A DNA stretch of 64,000 nucleotides, taken from contig CAYTZH010000013.1 of the NCBI GenBank assembly GCA_964442285.1, forward strand, positions 1-64,000, read 5' to 3'. Of the stretch, positions 1 to 7,978 are shown in pieces. Both the position numbers and the translations under genes were made by a program. Source of the stretch: CAYTZH01 sp964442285 (lineage in GTDB: Bacteria > Myxococcota_A > UBA9160 > JAFDET01). The notes under the pieces were generated by a model, which worked only from the letters and a program-made list of their open reading frames with translations, was not told the origin of the DNA and ran no database searches. Numbering within the stretch: the first letter of the stretch is position 1; every line of letters starts with the position of its first letter.

Positions 1-437
1 TCTCGAGCTTCACCTATCGGACCTCGCAGCCCTTCGACGCCGAGAAGCTGTGGGCATTCTTCCACGACGACGAGAACTGGCGCGGGGTGCTCCGCTCGAA
101 GGGCTTCTTCTGGGTCGCCGCAGATGACCGGGTCGCGTACGAGTGGGCTCAAGCCGGCGGCGTCAGCAGCGTGAACCCCGTCGGGATGTGGTGGGCGGCC
201 GTGCCTCGGAAGCACTGGGGGCACCCCGAGGGTCAGCGTCCCGACGAGCAGCCGGGCTGGCATCCGCGCTTTGGCGATCGCGCCCAGCAGATCGTCTTCA
301 TCGGCCAGCAGATGCAGGAGGCTGCGATCCGCGCTCGCCTCGACGCGTGCCTGCTCGACGAGCGCCTCGCCTCGGCCGACAGCAAGGCCTGGGCGGAGCT
401 CCGGAACCCGTTCCCGGAGCTTCGCGGGGCGGAGTAG
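1..437 (+). CDS. CobW-type GTPase metallochaperone, C-terminal end (5' truncated)
   Basis: The frame is open from the window edge (codons begin at base 3) and gives 144 residues of the CobW C-terminal domain. Recognisable family features are RTSQPFDAEKLW near the start, then VLRSKGFFWVA, a GMWWAAVP segment, HPRFGDRAQQIVFIG and a closing DACLL...NPFPEL. Members of this COG0523 family are G3E P-loop GTPases that deliver metals, often zinc; the GTPase domain lies outside the window. The substrate metal cannot be read from this fragment. It ends 48 bp before the next gene, on the same strand. Confidence 0.85.
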   Translation, partial: SSFTYRTSQPFDAEKLWAFFHDDENWRGVLRSKGFFWVAADDRVAYEWAQAGGVSSVNPVGMWWAAVPRKHWGHPEGQRPDEQPGWHPRFGDRAQQIVFIGQQMQEAAIRARLDACLLDERLASADSKAWAELRNPFPELRGAE

Positions 438-485
438 CCAGCGCTCCACCGGGCTTGGGTCGGCGTCGCTCTCCGGGTCTGGCGG

Positions 486-1919
486 ATGGTGCAGGGGAAG
501 GGCAGACTCCACCCGTTGCTGCGGTCTCATCTCGGCGTCGCTGCTGTCCGCTTCCTGGGGGCCTGGCTTCTGGGCGGGGGGCTGCTCGTGTCGGGAGGCT
601 GCCGCCACCTCGGGCTGTCCGATGCAGGCCCGCCCCTACGCACGGCCGACACCCGGACCGGCAACGTCCTCTTCATCCACCCGGACGGCTCGAGCCTGCA
701 GGCGTGGGGCGCCATGCGCGCGCTCTACTACGGACCCGACGGCCGGAGCCACTGGGATCGCCTGCCGTACATGGCCGTCTACACCGGCCACATGAACGAC
801 GCCCTGGCGGCGACCTCGCACGGCGGCGCCACGTCCCACGCCTACGGCGTGAAGGTCCCGGCCGACTCGTACGGCATGAACCACCGCACGCCGCTGACGG
901 CGCTCTCCGGCTTCGAGGGGAGCATCATGCAGGAGGCCATGACGCGCGGGCATCCGGTCGGCGTGATCAACTCCGGTCACATCGGCGAGCCGGGCACGGG
1001 TGTCTTCCTGGCCAGCGCGCCCCGGCGCGCGGACGTGGAGGCGATCGCCGCGGACGTGGTGCGTAGCGGTGCCGACGTCATCCTGTGCGGCGGGGAGGTC
1101 TTTCTCCTGCCCGAGGGAGAGCGGGGCCGGCACGGCCAGCCGGGCCGGCGCCGGGACGGGCGGGATCTCTTCGCGCGGGCCCGCGAGCTCGGCTACACGG
1201 TCGTCCGGACCCGCGGCGAGCTCGCGCGGGTGGATCCCGGTTCGGTGGACCGGCTCCTGGGCATCTTTGCCGCCGAGGATACCTACAACGATCTGAGCGA
1301 GGAGGAGCTGCGAGAGCGGGGGCTCGCGAGCTACGACCCCGCCGCCCCCACCGTGGCCGAGATGCTCGAGGTGGCCCTTCCCCTGCTCGAGCGCCGGGCC
1401 GAGGAGACCGGCCGCCCCTTCCTGCTCGTGCTCGAGGAGGAGGGCTCGGACAACTTCGCCAACCACAACAACGCCAGCGGAACCCTGGAGGCGCTGTACC
1501 GGGCGGATCAGGCGATCGGCCTGGCCCACCGCTTCGTGCGCGAGCGACCAGGCTCGCTCCTCATCACGGCGGCCGACAGCGACGCCAGCTCGCTGGGACT
1601 GGTGAGCCCCGGCCTCTCCTACGGACGGGCTTTCGAGCCCGGCGTCCCCCTGCCCGCGACCATGAGCAACGGCGCCCCGCTGGACGGCGCCGGCGGCACG
1701 GCCACGCCGCCCTTCGTGGCCTCGCCAGACCGCGCCGGACGGCGACTGACCTTCGGCATCGCCTGGGCGGGTCTGGCCGACTTCGCCGGCGGCATCCTCG
1801 TCCGGGCGGCGGGGGCTCCGGGCCTTCGGCTGGGGCTCCTTGCGGACAATACGGACGTCTATCGGATGATGTACGCGACCCTCTTCGGCGAGCCCCTGCC
1901 CGGCCCGGGCCGGGAGTAG
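486..1919 (+). CDS. Alkaline-phosphatase-family lipoprotein or exported phosphatase
   Basis: This 477-residue protein has the alkaline phosphatase superfamily layout. It has an N-terminal hydrophobic export segment (about 20-38) followed by Cys39, a possible but non-ideal lipobox (VSGGC). A first metal-ligand segment NVLFIHPDGSS contains Asp68, and a Ser/Thr-rich nucleophile region follows (AATSHGGATSHAYG, near 115-128). A second metal site occurs as EEEGSDNFANHNN, equivalent to the EGG.ID.A.H segment of PhoA, and ITAADSDA corresponds to the late VTADHSH motif with an altered His. Phosphomonoesterase or diesterase activity in the periplasm is inferred; the atypical ligands make the substrate uncertain. 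Confidence 0.75.
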   Translation: MVQGKGRLHPLLRSHLGVAAVRFLGAWLLGGGLLVSGGCRHLGLSDAGPPLRTADTRTGNVLFIHPDGSSLQAWGAMRALYYGPDGRSHWDRLPYMAVYTGHMNDALAATSHGGATSHAYGVKVPADSYGMNHRTPLTALSGFEGSIMQEAMTRGHPVGVINSGHIGEPGTGVFLASAPRRADVEAIAADVVRSGADVILCGGEVFLLPEGERGRHGQPGRRRDGRDLFARARELGYTVVRTRGELARVDPGSVDRLLGIFAAEDTYNDLSEEELRERGLASYDPAAPTVAEMLEVALPLLERRAEETGRPFLLVLEEEGSDNFANHNNASGTLEALYRADQAIGLAHRFVRERPGSLLITAADSDASSLGLVSPGLSYGRAFEPGVPLPATMSNGAPLDGAGGTATPPFVASPDRAGRRLTFGIAWAGLADFAGGILVRAAGAPGLRLGLLADNTDVYRMMYATLFGEPLPGPGRE

Positions 1920-1938
1920 GGCGCGCGGACGTGCCAAC

Positions 1939-1960
1939 CCGCCGGCCCGGCGGCGTTCTT
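1939..1960 (+). terminator. GC-rich hairpin with short T-rich tail after the phosphatase gene
   Basis: A perfect 7-1-7 palindrome (CCGCCGG-C-CCGGCGG, 1939-1953) lies 20 bp after the phosphatase stop and is followed by CGTTCTT. As RNA it folds to a short stem with a small loop. The T-tract is weak, so this is a candidate intrinsic terminator only. Confidence 0.35.
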
Positions 1961-1966
1961 GCGAAC

Positions 1967-2003
1967 CGTGAATACGATTGACTCGATCGTGAATAGTGTT
2001 TAC
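1967..2003 (+). promoter_or_regulatory. Candidate operator/promoter of the TetR-hydroxylase operon
   Basis: This AT-rich patch just upstream of the TetR gene holds two direct copies of CGTGAATA (1967-1974 and 1988-1995), exactly 21 bp apart. The second copy is part of an imperfect 7-1-7 inverted repeat, GTGAATA-G-TGTTTAC (1989-2003). The position is right for autoregulation by the adjacent TetR protein. Confidence 0.45.
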
Positions 2004-2014
2004 AAAGAAGGGCG

Positions 2015-2731
2015 ATGAGCGCCGAGAGCCATCTGACGCCGCGCGCCCGCCACCGGATCGAGTGCCGGCGGCGCATCCTCGACGCGGCCGGGAACGCCAT
2101 TGCCGAGGAGGGCATCGACGGGCTCTCGATGAACCGGCTCGCGCGCAGCCTCGGCTTCACCCCGGGAGCCCTCTATCGGTACTTCGCTTCGCGGGACGTG
2201 CTCGTCGCCACCCTCGCGATCGAGGTGATCGACGAGCTCGGCGCCACGTTGCGTCTGCTCGCTCGCCTGGCTCCGGACGACGACCCGCTGCAACGCGTTC
2301 TCCTGCTCGTGGACGGGTATCGGGAGTACTCCGTTGGCCGGCCCAATCACTTCGCCTTCCTGTCGACGCTGGTCGGCGACCCGCGCGTGCTGGTCGTCTC
2401 CGAGGCCGAGGCGCGCAAGGTCATGGGCGCGATCGCGCGCGCCCTCGAGCCCGTGGCCGTCGCCCTGGTCGACGCGGTCGACGCGGGATGTCTTGCGCCG
2501 GGCGACGCCGCCGAGCGCGCGCTCGTCCTGTTCGCCTCGGTTCAGGGGACGCTCCAGATGCGCAAGCAGGCACGCGTGGCCGGGGACCGGATCGACGTCG
2601 ACCGGATGCTCGCCGGGCTTCTCGAGGCCCTCCTGCGCGGCTGGGGCGTCGACGCCCGCCTGCTGCGTCGCACACGCGAATCCGTAGCCCTGCTCGCGCC
2701 GCTCGCCGAGCGGGTCGGAGGACTGACATGA
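2015..2731 (+). CDS. TetR/AcrR family transcriptional regulator
   Basis: A 238-residue protein with an N-terminal TetR helix-turn-helix: RRILDAAGNAIAEEG at about 19-33, then LSMNRLARSLGFTPGALYRYF at about 38-57. The C-terminal helical ligand domain is variable, as usual. It is the first gene of a three-gene operon; its TGA overlaps the ATG of the hydroxylase gene (ATGA, 2728-2731), indicating translational coupling. Repeated CGTGAATA elements sit immediately upstream, so it probably controls its own operon. The ligand is unknown, though the partner gene suggests a lipid or sterol. Confidence 0.9.
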   Translation: MSAESHLTPRARHRIECRRRILDAAGNAIAEEGIDGLSMNRLARSLGFTPGALYRYFASRDVLVATLAIEVIDELGATLRLLARLAPDDDPLQRVLLLVDGYREYSVGRPNHFAFLSTLVGDPRVLVVSEAEARKVMGAIARALEPVAVALVDAVDAGCLAPGDAAERALVLFASVQGTLQMRKQARVAGDRIDVDRMLAGLLEALLRGWGVDARLLRRTRESVALLAPLAERVGGLT

Positions 2732-3339
2732 TCCCTTCCCTCGTGGTCCCGGTCGTGCTGGGGGCCCTCACCTGGACCCTGCTCGAGTACGCGATGCACC
2801 GCTGGCTCGGCCACGACCGACGCACGCGACCGAATCCGTTCGCCGCGGAGCACGTCCGCCACCACGGCGAGGGCGACTACTTCGCCCCCGCGCGGAAGAA
2901 GCTCCTCGCGGCCGCGGCCTTGACGCTCGTCCTCTCGGCTCCGGCCGTGGTCGTAGCGGGCGTCGCCGCCGGACTCTCCTTCGTCGGCGGCCTGATCGCG
3001 ATGTATGGCCTGTACGAGATTCTCCACCGCCGCGACCATACCCACCCCGGCGTCGGCCGCTATATGCGGTTCCTCCGCCGCCACCATTTCTACCATCACT
3101 TCGTCGATCCGAGCGCGAATCACGGCGTGACGTCTCCGGTGTGGGACTGGGTCTTCGGCACCCTTCGCCCGCCGGGCGTCGTCAGGGTCCCTCGCAAGCT
3201 TGCGATGCGCTGGCTCACCGACGCGACCACCGGCGAGGTCCTGCCGGAGTTCGCGCAGCACTACGAGCTCGTCGGTCACCCCATCCCGAGACGATCGCGC
3301 GGAGCGGACGCCCGCGGGTCTCTCGGGGAGACGCGATGA
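2728..3339 (+). CDS. Fatty acid hydroxylase / sterol desaturase superfamily membrane protein
   Basis: A 203-residue integral membrane protein carrying the di-iron histidine clusters of the family. They are H24..H29 (HRWLGH), H42..HH46 (HVRHH), H100..H104.H106 (HRRDHTH), HH120..HH124 (HHFYHH) and H132. Hydrophobic segments lie at about 3-19 and 58-98. It should hydroxylate or desaturate a lipid (acyl chain, sterol or carotenoid) at the membrane. The start overlaps the stop of the TetR gene, and its own stop overlaps the next ATG, so the three are one unit. The exact substrate is not determinable. Confidence 0.85.
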   Translation: MIPSLVVPVVLGALTWTLLEYAMHRWLGHDRRTRPNPFAAEHVRHHGEGDYFAPARKKLLAAAALTLVLSAPAVVVAGVAAGLSFVGGLIAMYGLYEILHRRDHTHPGVGRYMRFLRRHHFYHHFVDPSANHGVTSPVWDWVFGTLRPPGVVRVPRKLAMRWLTDATTGEVLPEFAQHYELVGHPIPRRSRGADARGSLGETR

Positions 3340-3818
3340 GCAGGAAGCTGCCCGACATCGACGAGGTCTTGCGGGAGGCGCTGAAGCACGGCATCGGCGG
3401 CATCCACCCCGACACCGAGCAGCTGAGGCGCCTGGTCGAGAGCGATCCCGACGGGCCCCTCGAGTTCGTGAACCTCCTCTCCTTCTACCCGGAGGCGCGC
3501 TACCCGGAGGGTCACGGGTTCGCCGAGCGCAAGATGACGGGCGCCGAGGCCTACAACAGCTACTACGGCCCCGTCGCGTTCCGACACGTGACCCAGCGCG
3601 GCGGCCGACTGACCGTGCTCGCCACGGTCGAGCAGACGATCATCGGGCGGGACTCCCACTGGCACCAGGTCGCGACGATGGAGTATCCGACGACGGCCGC
3701 CTTTCTCGACATGGCTGCCGATCCGGACTTCCAGGCGGCCACCGTGCACCGGAACGCCGGCCTTGCCGACACCCTGGTTCTCGTCACGCGATCGCTGCTT
3801 CCCCCTGCCGCCCGCTAG
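3336..3818 (+). CDS. DUF1330-like (dimeric alpha/beta barrel) protein
   Basis: A 160-residue soluble protein; the start was chosen at ATG 3336, which overlaps the hydroxylase stop (ATGA). After an N-terminal helix it has PLEFVNLLSFYPEARYPEG, then GAEAYNSYYGP, a VEQTIIG strand, VATMEYPTTAAFLDMAADPDF and a final THR-rich strand. This is the DUF1330/EthD-like ferredoxin fold pattern (VNLL...A...Y...EYP...F). Similar proteins are found beside oxidoreductases but mostly have no proven activity. Two tandem-domain relatives are encoded at 50.1-52.3 kb. It is the last gene of the TetR operon. Confidence 0.7.
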   Translation: MSRKLPDIDEVLREALKHGIGGIHPDTEQLRRLVESDPDGPLEFVNLLSFYPEARYPEGHGFAERKMTGAEAYNSYYGPVAFRHVTQRGGRLTVLATVEQTIIGRDSHWHQVATMEYPTTAAFLDMAADPDFQAATVHRNAGLADTLVLVTRSLLPPAAR

Positions 3819-3873
3819 CCGGCGACACAGCCGGGGTTGGGCAGGTACGAGAAGATCCGAAGGTCGGCCATGG

Positions 3874-5238
3874 CTACGAGGCGCGCCGCCGGATCTCGGC
3901 GGCGACGAGCCAGAGCCGGTCCTGGCCCCAGACGGCCAGGTCCCCTTCGCGCTCGGGACCGGACAACCGGAAGCTCGGTACGCCCCACAGGCCGAGCCCG
4001 TCGACCATCTCGTCCTGGTTCCGCTCGACCACGGCTCGCCAGTCATCGCTGCCGATCACCTTCTGCGCCTCGGCCCAATCGAGGCCCGCCGCCTCCACGG
4101 CCCGTTGCATCCCAGCATCCGTATGCAGGCCGACACCGAGCGCGAATGCGTGCCTGAGCAGAGAGCTCATCAGAGCCTCGTCCTTGCCTTGCGCCATCGC
4201 CCAAGGCAGCAGAGAGTAGGCACGACGCGTGGGGGTACCGATGGGCATGATCAGGTTGCCAAAGGGAACCTCCGCGGCGTCCGCCTCCCGCTTGGTGTCG
4301 AAGATGATGTACCGGGCCTTTGGCCCCGGCGCCGGAATGCCGCGCATCACCATCGGCAGGACCGGCTTGTGGTGGAACTCGATCCCGCAGGCATCCTTCA
4401 GAGCGATGGTCCGGTCGAACACGATCGACGTGTAGGGAGAGTTCAAGGACGGGTAGAAGTCGAGCCGCAGCCGGCTGGCGTCGACCCCACCGACGTCGGC
4501 AACTGGACGCGGCGCGATCAAGGCCGCCTCGGGCGCCCTGCACGCGCCGAGCTCCCGCAGCCGCCTCTCCAGGTGGAAGAGGCGATCGACACCCCAGTAC
4601 CACTCCCCGCCGTAGAAGAACATGGCGCCGGAGTAGTGTCCGTGCTTGGAGAGGCGGGCGGATCCCCGATCCAGCGCCGTCTCCAGCCCGGAGGGGCTCG
4701 CTCCCTTCTCCGCCAGGGCGGCGAGGGTTGCCTCGTCGCCCGACCAGAGCGCCTCCGAGACCGCTACGATGCGGGCGATGCTCGCATCGTCTCCGCCCGC
4801 CGCGAGCGCGCGGCCGGCGAGCACCTGGTGGTCCGGTCGGGGCACGGTGCCGGCTTGCTTCGGGAACGAGAGGCCGAGATGGGGGGCGATGAGCTCCGCG
4901 TCGCGACGCGCCCAGACGCCCAGCTTCTCGAGCTCGGGCTGGCTCGCCCCTCCCGAGGCCCGGATCAGGTGGAGCCTGAGCACGGCGTCGTAGCGCGCGG
5001 CGAACGTCGCGAGCACCTGAGCCGCCAGGTGCGAGTAGGGATCGTCCAGCTGATGGAAGTAGTCGACGACGTGCGGCTCAGCGCGGCGGCGCCGCCGCGC
5101 CTCGGCCTTCTTCCGCCGTGCCTCGATCACCCTCTGGTTCGCCAGCGGGCCCAGGACCCGCCGACTCATGAACCTGCGCAGCCAACCCGGCGGGTCGACG
5201 ATGAAGCTCGGGTTCGGATTCTTCTCGGGCTCCAGCAT
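3874..5238 (-). CDS. Tandem DsbA-fold (2-hydroxychromene-2-carboxylate isomerase-like) protein
   Basis: A 454-residue protein made of two DsbA/kappa-GST-type thioredoxin domains. Domain 1 is at about 55-245 and starts VDYFHQLDDPYSHL. Domain 2 is at about 256-450 and starts LDFYPSLNSPYTSI. The CxxC of true DsbA is replaced by DDPY and NSPY, as in glutathione-dependent chromene isomerases (SPY motif), so disulfide oxidation is unlikely. The second domain keeps a GVPSF cis-proline loop near 424. There is no signal peptide; the N-terminus is basic (RRKKAEARRRRR). Two such domains in one chain are unusual. It converges on the DUF1330 gene and lies 30 bp downstream of the sulfatase. Confidence 0.75.
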   Translation of the reverse strand: MLEPEKNPNPSFIVDPPGWLRRFMSRRVLGPLANQRVIEARRKKAEARRRRRAEPHVVDYFHQLDDPYSHLAAQVLATFAARYDAVLRLHLIRASGGASQPELEKLGVWARRDAELIAPHLGLSFPKQAGTVPRPDHQVLAGRALAAGGDDASIARIVAVSEALWSGDEATLAALAEKGASPSGLETALDRGSARLSKHGHYSGAMFFYGGEWYWGVDRLFHLERRLRELGACRAPEAALIAPRPVADVGGVDASRLRLDFYPSLNSPYTSIVFDRTIALKDACGIEFHHKPVLPMVMRGIPAPGPKARYIIFDTKREADAAEVPFGNLIMPIGTPTRRAYSLLPWAMAQGKDEALMSSLLRHAFALGVGLHTDAGMQRAVEAAGLDWAEAQKVIGSDDWRAVVERNQDEMVDGLGLWGVPSFRLSGPEREGDLAVWGQDRLWLVAAEIRRRAS

Positions 5239-5268
5239 GAATCGTCGCGACCGCCCTCCGAAAGATAG

Positions 5269-7047
5269 TCAACGACCCTTCGGGATCCAGCGGTAGGCGC
5301 GGAATCCGGCAAACCCCAGCGCGAGAAGCAGCAGCCCGCCCGCGGCCATCCAGAGCGCGTAGCGCTCGATCAGGATCGGTCCGAGGTTGCGGGCAACCTG
5401 TTCGAGAGGCGCATAGTCTTCTGGCATCTCGATGACCCCGACGCCGGCAGACCAGGTCCGATAGTCCTCGAGGAGCGAGTCCAGCAACTCGGGACGCTCC
5501 AGGGACAGGTCCTGCGACTCGCCGGGATCCGTCCGCAGGTCGTAGACATGCCACGCGCGGTCGCCCAGAGGTGGCAGATTGCGGACCAGCTTGTAGCGAC
5601 CCTTGTACAGGGCCACGTTGCCGGCCACCTCGAAACCCACCAGCTCCTCGGGCCCATAGATCTGCTGCTCCCGATCCGCGAGGGCTGGCTGCAGACTGCG
5701 CCCCGTGATCGGTCGGGCGCCATCCTCCGGGATCGGAACGCCAACCAGGTCCAGCAGTGTCGGCATCAGATCCGGCATGATCGAGAACGCATTCAGCTTC
5801 ACCCCACTCGGTACTCCGGGGCCAGCCAGGATCAGAGGCACGCGAAGCGCGCCATCCGCCCCGTGGAACTTGAACAGGTTGCTCGGGGATGCAGCGGCCG
5901 ACGCCCATTCCGGGCCGATGGCGACCCAGGTGCCGGGTCCCCCCAGGGCCTCCACGGCCGTCTCTTCGTAACCATGGGTTCGCAACCACAGGTTCAACAA
6001 CCAGGCTTGCGCTCCGCCCTCGGAGGTGGGGTCCGCTCCTTCCGGTCCGTTGTCCGAGGTCACGACGAATATCGTGTCGTCGTAGACTCCGGTACGTCTC
6101 AGATGGTCGATCAGCCGTCCAATGTGATGGTCCATCGCATCGAGCATGCCCGCATTGACCTGCATCTCACGGGTCGCCAGCGCGCGTTCGTCCGCATCGA
6201 GTGCGTCCCATCGGCGCAGCCTCGAATGCATGGCCGCGAGCGGGGCGCCCTCCGGGATCAGCCCCAGTCTGGCGGCCCGCTGCCAGCGGTCCCGTCGCAG
6301 CGCGTCCCAGCCGGCGTCGTAGACGCCGTCGTAGCGCTCGATGAACGCGCGAGGCGCCTGAACCGGAATGTGGATGGCCTGGAACGCTACGTAGGCGAGG
6401 AACGGCCCCTGCGCGGCCGGGTCCTCGCCCAGGTACTCGATCATCCGGTCCACGAGAAACTCGGAGGAGTAGAAGTCCTCCGGCAGGTCCGCGGGTCGAC
6501 CATCCTCGAACCACGGCGCTTCGTCATAGAGCGGCATGTAGGACTGATCCGCGAAGTTGTCGGCCCCGGATGCGTCGAGCACGAACGAGCGGTCGAAGCC
6601 ATGATGGTCGGGTAGATCACCGGGGCCGTGCCCGAGGTGCCACTTGCCGGTCATCAGGGTCCGATAGCCCGCTGCCTTCAACCGGGAAGCCAGGGTCTCC
6701 ACGCCGGGTTCGAGATGCATGGTGTATCCGGGACGCCCCACATGGGAGGGGGGCAACACCTCCGGAATGGCGCCGAGTCCGCTCTGGTGGTTGTCCATTC
6801 CGGTCAACAGCATCGCCCGGGATGGGGCGCACTGCGGGGAGGATCGAAACCGGGTGAACAGCGCACCTCGCCGCGCCAGCGCATCGATGTTCGGCGTTCG
6901 CGCCTCGCCGCCATAGATGCCGAAGTCCATGAGGCCGACATCGTCAGCCAGCAAGATGACCACGTTGGGGGAAGCCGCTGCACCGCCTGCCCGGACGGGG
7001 ACGACAGCGAGACAGAGCAAAGCCACGAGAACGCGATCGATTCGCAT
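5269..7047 (-). CDS. Membrane-anchored arylsulfatase (type I sulfatase)
   Basis: A 592-residue sulfatase. It has a signal peptide (about 1-24), the first metal motif NVVILLADDVG with DD35-36, and the formylglycine signature C73-A-P-S-R77 followed by LLTG. TGKWHLG and the late VTSDNGPEG metal site are also present. A C-terminal hydrophobic helix (MAAGGLLLLALGFAGF) followed by basic residues implies anchoring to the membrane. The Cys-type motif needs conversion to formylglycine by a sulfatase-modifying enzyme not seen here. Substrate unknown. It lies 166 bp downstream of the SDR gene on the same strand, so co-transcription is possible but not certain. Confidence 0.9.
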   Translation of the reverse strand: MRIDRVLVALLCLAVVPVRAGGAAASPNVVILLADDVGLMDFGIYGGEARTPNIDALARRGALFTRFRSSPQCAPSRAMLLTGMDNHQSGLGAIPEVLPPSHVGRPGYTMHLEPGVETLASRLKAAGYRTLMTGKWHLGHGPGDLPDHHGFDRSFVLDASGADNFADQSYMPLYDEAPWFEDGRPADLPEDFYSSEFLVDRMIEYLGEDPAAQGPFLAYVAFQAIHIPVQAPRAFIERYDGVYDAGWDALRRDRWQRAARLGLIPEGAPLAAMHSRLRRWDALDADERALATREMQVNAGMLDAMDHHIGRLIDHLRRTGVYDDTIFVVTSDNGPEGADPTSEGGAQAWLLNLWLRTHGYEETAVEALGGPGTWVAIGPEWASAAASPSNLFKFHGADGALRVPLILAGPGVPSGVKLNAFSIMPDLMPTLLDLVGVPIPEDGARPITGRSLQPALADREQQIYGPEELVGFEVAGNVALYKGRYKLVRNLPPLGDRAWHVYDLRTDPGESQDLSLERPELLDSLLEDYRTWSAGVGVIEMPEDYAPLEQVARNLGPILIERYALWMAAGGLLLLALGFAGFRAYRWIPKGR

Positions 7048-7149
7048 CAGGATTCAGCCCTCGAGATGCACCGCAAAGCAGGAGGTCCCACAGGCGTCGG
7101 CGTCCGGGGCTGCGGGCTGCGACCGATCCGGCACGGCGCCGGTGTCGGA

Positions 7150-7164
7150 GGTGCTGGTAGCACC
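7150..7164. repeat. Perfect inverted repeat in the SDR-sulfatase spacer
   Basis: GGTGCT-GGT-AGCACC forms a 6-3-6 inverted repeat in the 166-bp spacer between the SDR stop and the sulfatase start. It could be a weak terminator for the SDR gene or an operator for the sulfatase. No T-run follows on either strand. Confidence 0.3.
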
Positions 7165-7213
7165 GAGCGGGCCGGCGGTGCCACTCGGATCGCAGGTCCG
7201 TCCAGCCCCGACC

Positions 7214-7978
7214 CTACCAGCGCTCCTTCCAGGGGCGCAGCACGACCTCGAACGACCACGTGGAGCGGTGCTGGCGGTGGAGGTGCAGGTAGGTCTCGGC
7301 GATGTGGTCCGGGTCGGCCATGTTGTCGTCCTCGGTCGGTCCAGCGAGCCAGTGGGCGCGATGGCCGTCGGCCTGGGTGTTGCCGATGGCTGCGTCGATG
7401 GGGATCTGTGCGACGTGGATGCCCTGCGGTCCGAGCTCTCGGGCCATGCTCTGGGCGAGACCCTTCTTCGCGTGGCATGCCATCGCGAACGCGGCGCTGC
7501 GCGGGAAGCCCTTCAAGGCCGCGCTCGCGTTCGTGTAGAGGATCGTGCCACGGTGGCCGTCTTCGGGCAGCGGGCGCTCGAGCATGCGGCGTGCGGCCTG
7601 CTGGCCGACGAGGAAGGCGCTGAAGGCCGAGTTCTCGAAGACCTTCGCCACGTGGGCTGGTTCGGCCTCGGTGATGTCCTTGCGGAAGATCTCCGCGAAA
7701 CGCCCGTCGATGTTGTGGACGACGAGGTGCGGCGGACCGAGCTGCTCCTCGACCAGGGCGAACAGCGCGGCGACCGAATCGGCGTCGGCTGCGTCGCAGG
7801 CGAAACGCTGGACGCCGTGCTCCTTCTCGAGCGCCACGAGCACGGGCTTGTCCGGTGTGCGCGCAGCGACGGCGACCCGCATTCCGTCACGGCAGAACCG
7901 CCGCGCGCAGCTCGAGCTGACGCCCGGACCGCCGCCGACGATCAAGGCCACCTCGTCCTGGCTTTCTGTCACGCTCAT
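7214..7978 (-). CDS. Short-chain dehydrogenase/reductase family protein with degenerate active site
   Basis: A 254-residue Rossmann protein. The cofactor loop reads VGGGPGVSS rather than the usual TGxxxGxG, and an HNIDG segment stands where NNAG is expected. The catalytic region TNASAALKGFPRSAAFAMAC lacks the YxxxK tyrosine (Ala/Cys at that place) but keeps a lysine pair just after. It may be an inactive or altered SDR. The start is ATG 7978, overlapping the GST stop (ATGA), so it is translationally coupled to the upstream GST gene. Confidence 0.75.
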   Translation of the reverse strand: MSVTESQDEVALIVGGGPGVSSSCARRFCRDGMRVAVAARTPDKPVLVALEKEHGVQRFACDAADADSVAALFALVEEQLGPPHLVVHNIDGRFAEIFRKDITEAEPAHVAKVFENSAFSAFLVGQQAARRMLERPLPEDGHRGTILYTNASAALKGFPRSAAFAMACHAKKGLAQSMARELGPQGIHVAQIPIDAAIGNTQADGHRAHWLAGPTEDDNMADPDHIAETYLHLHRQHRSTWSFEVVLRPWKERW

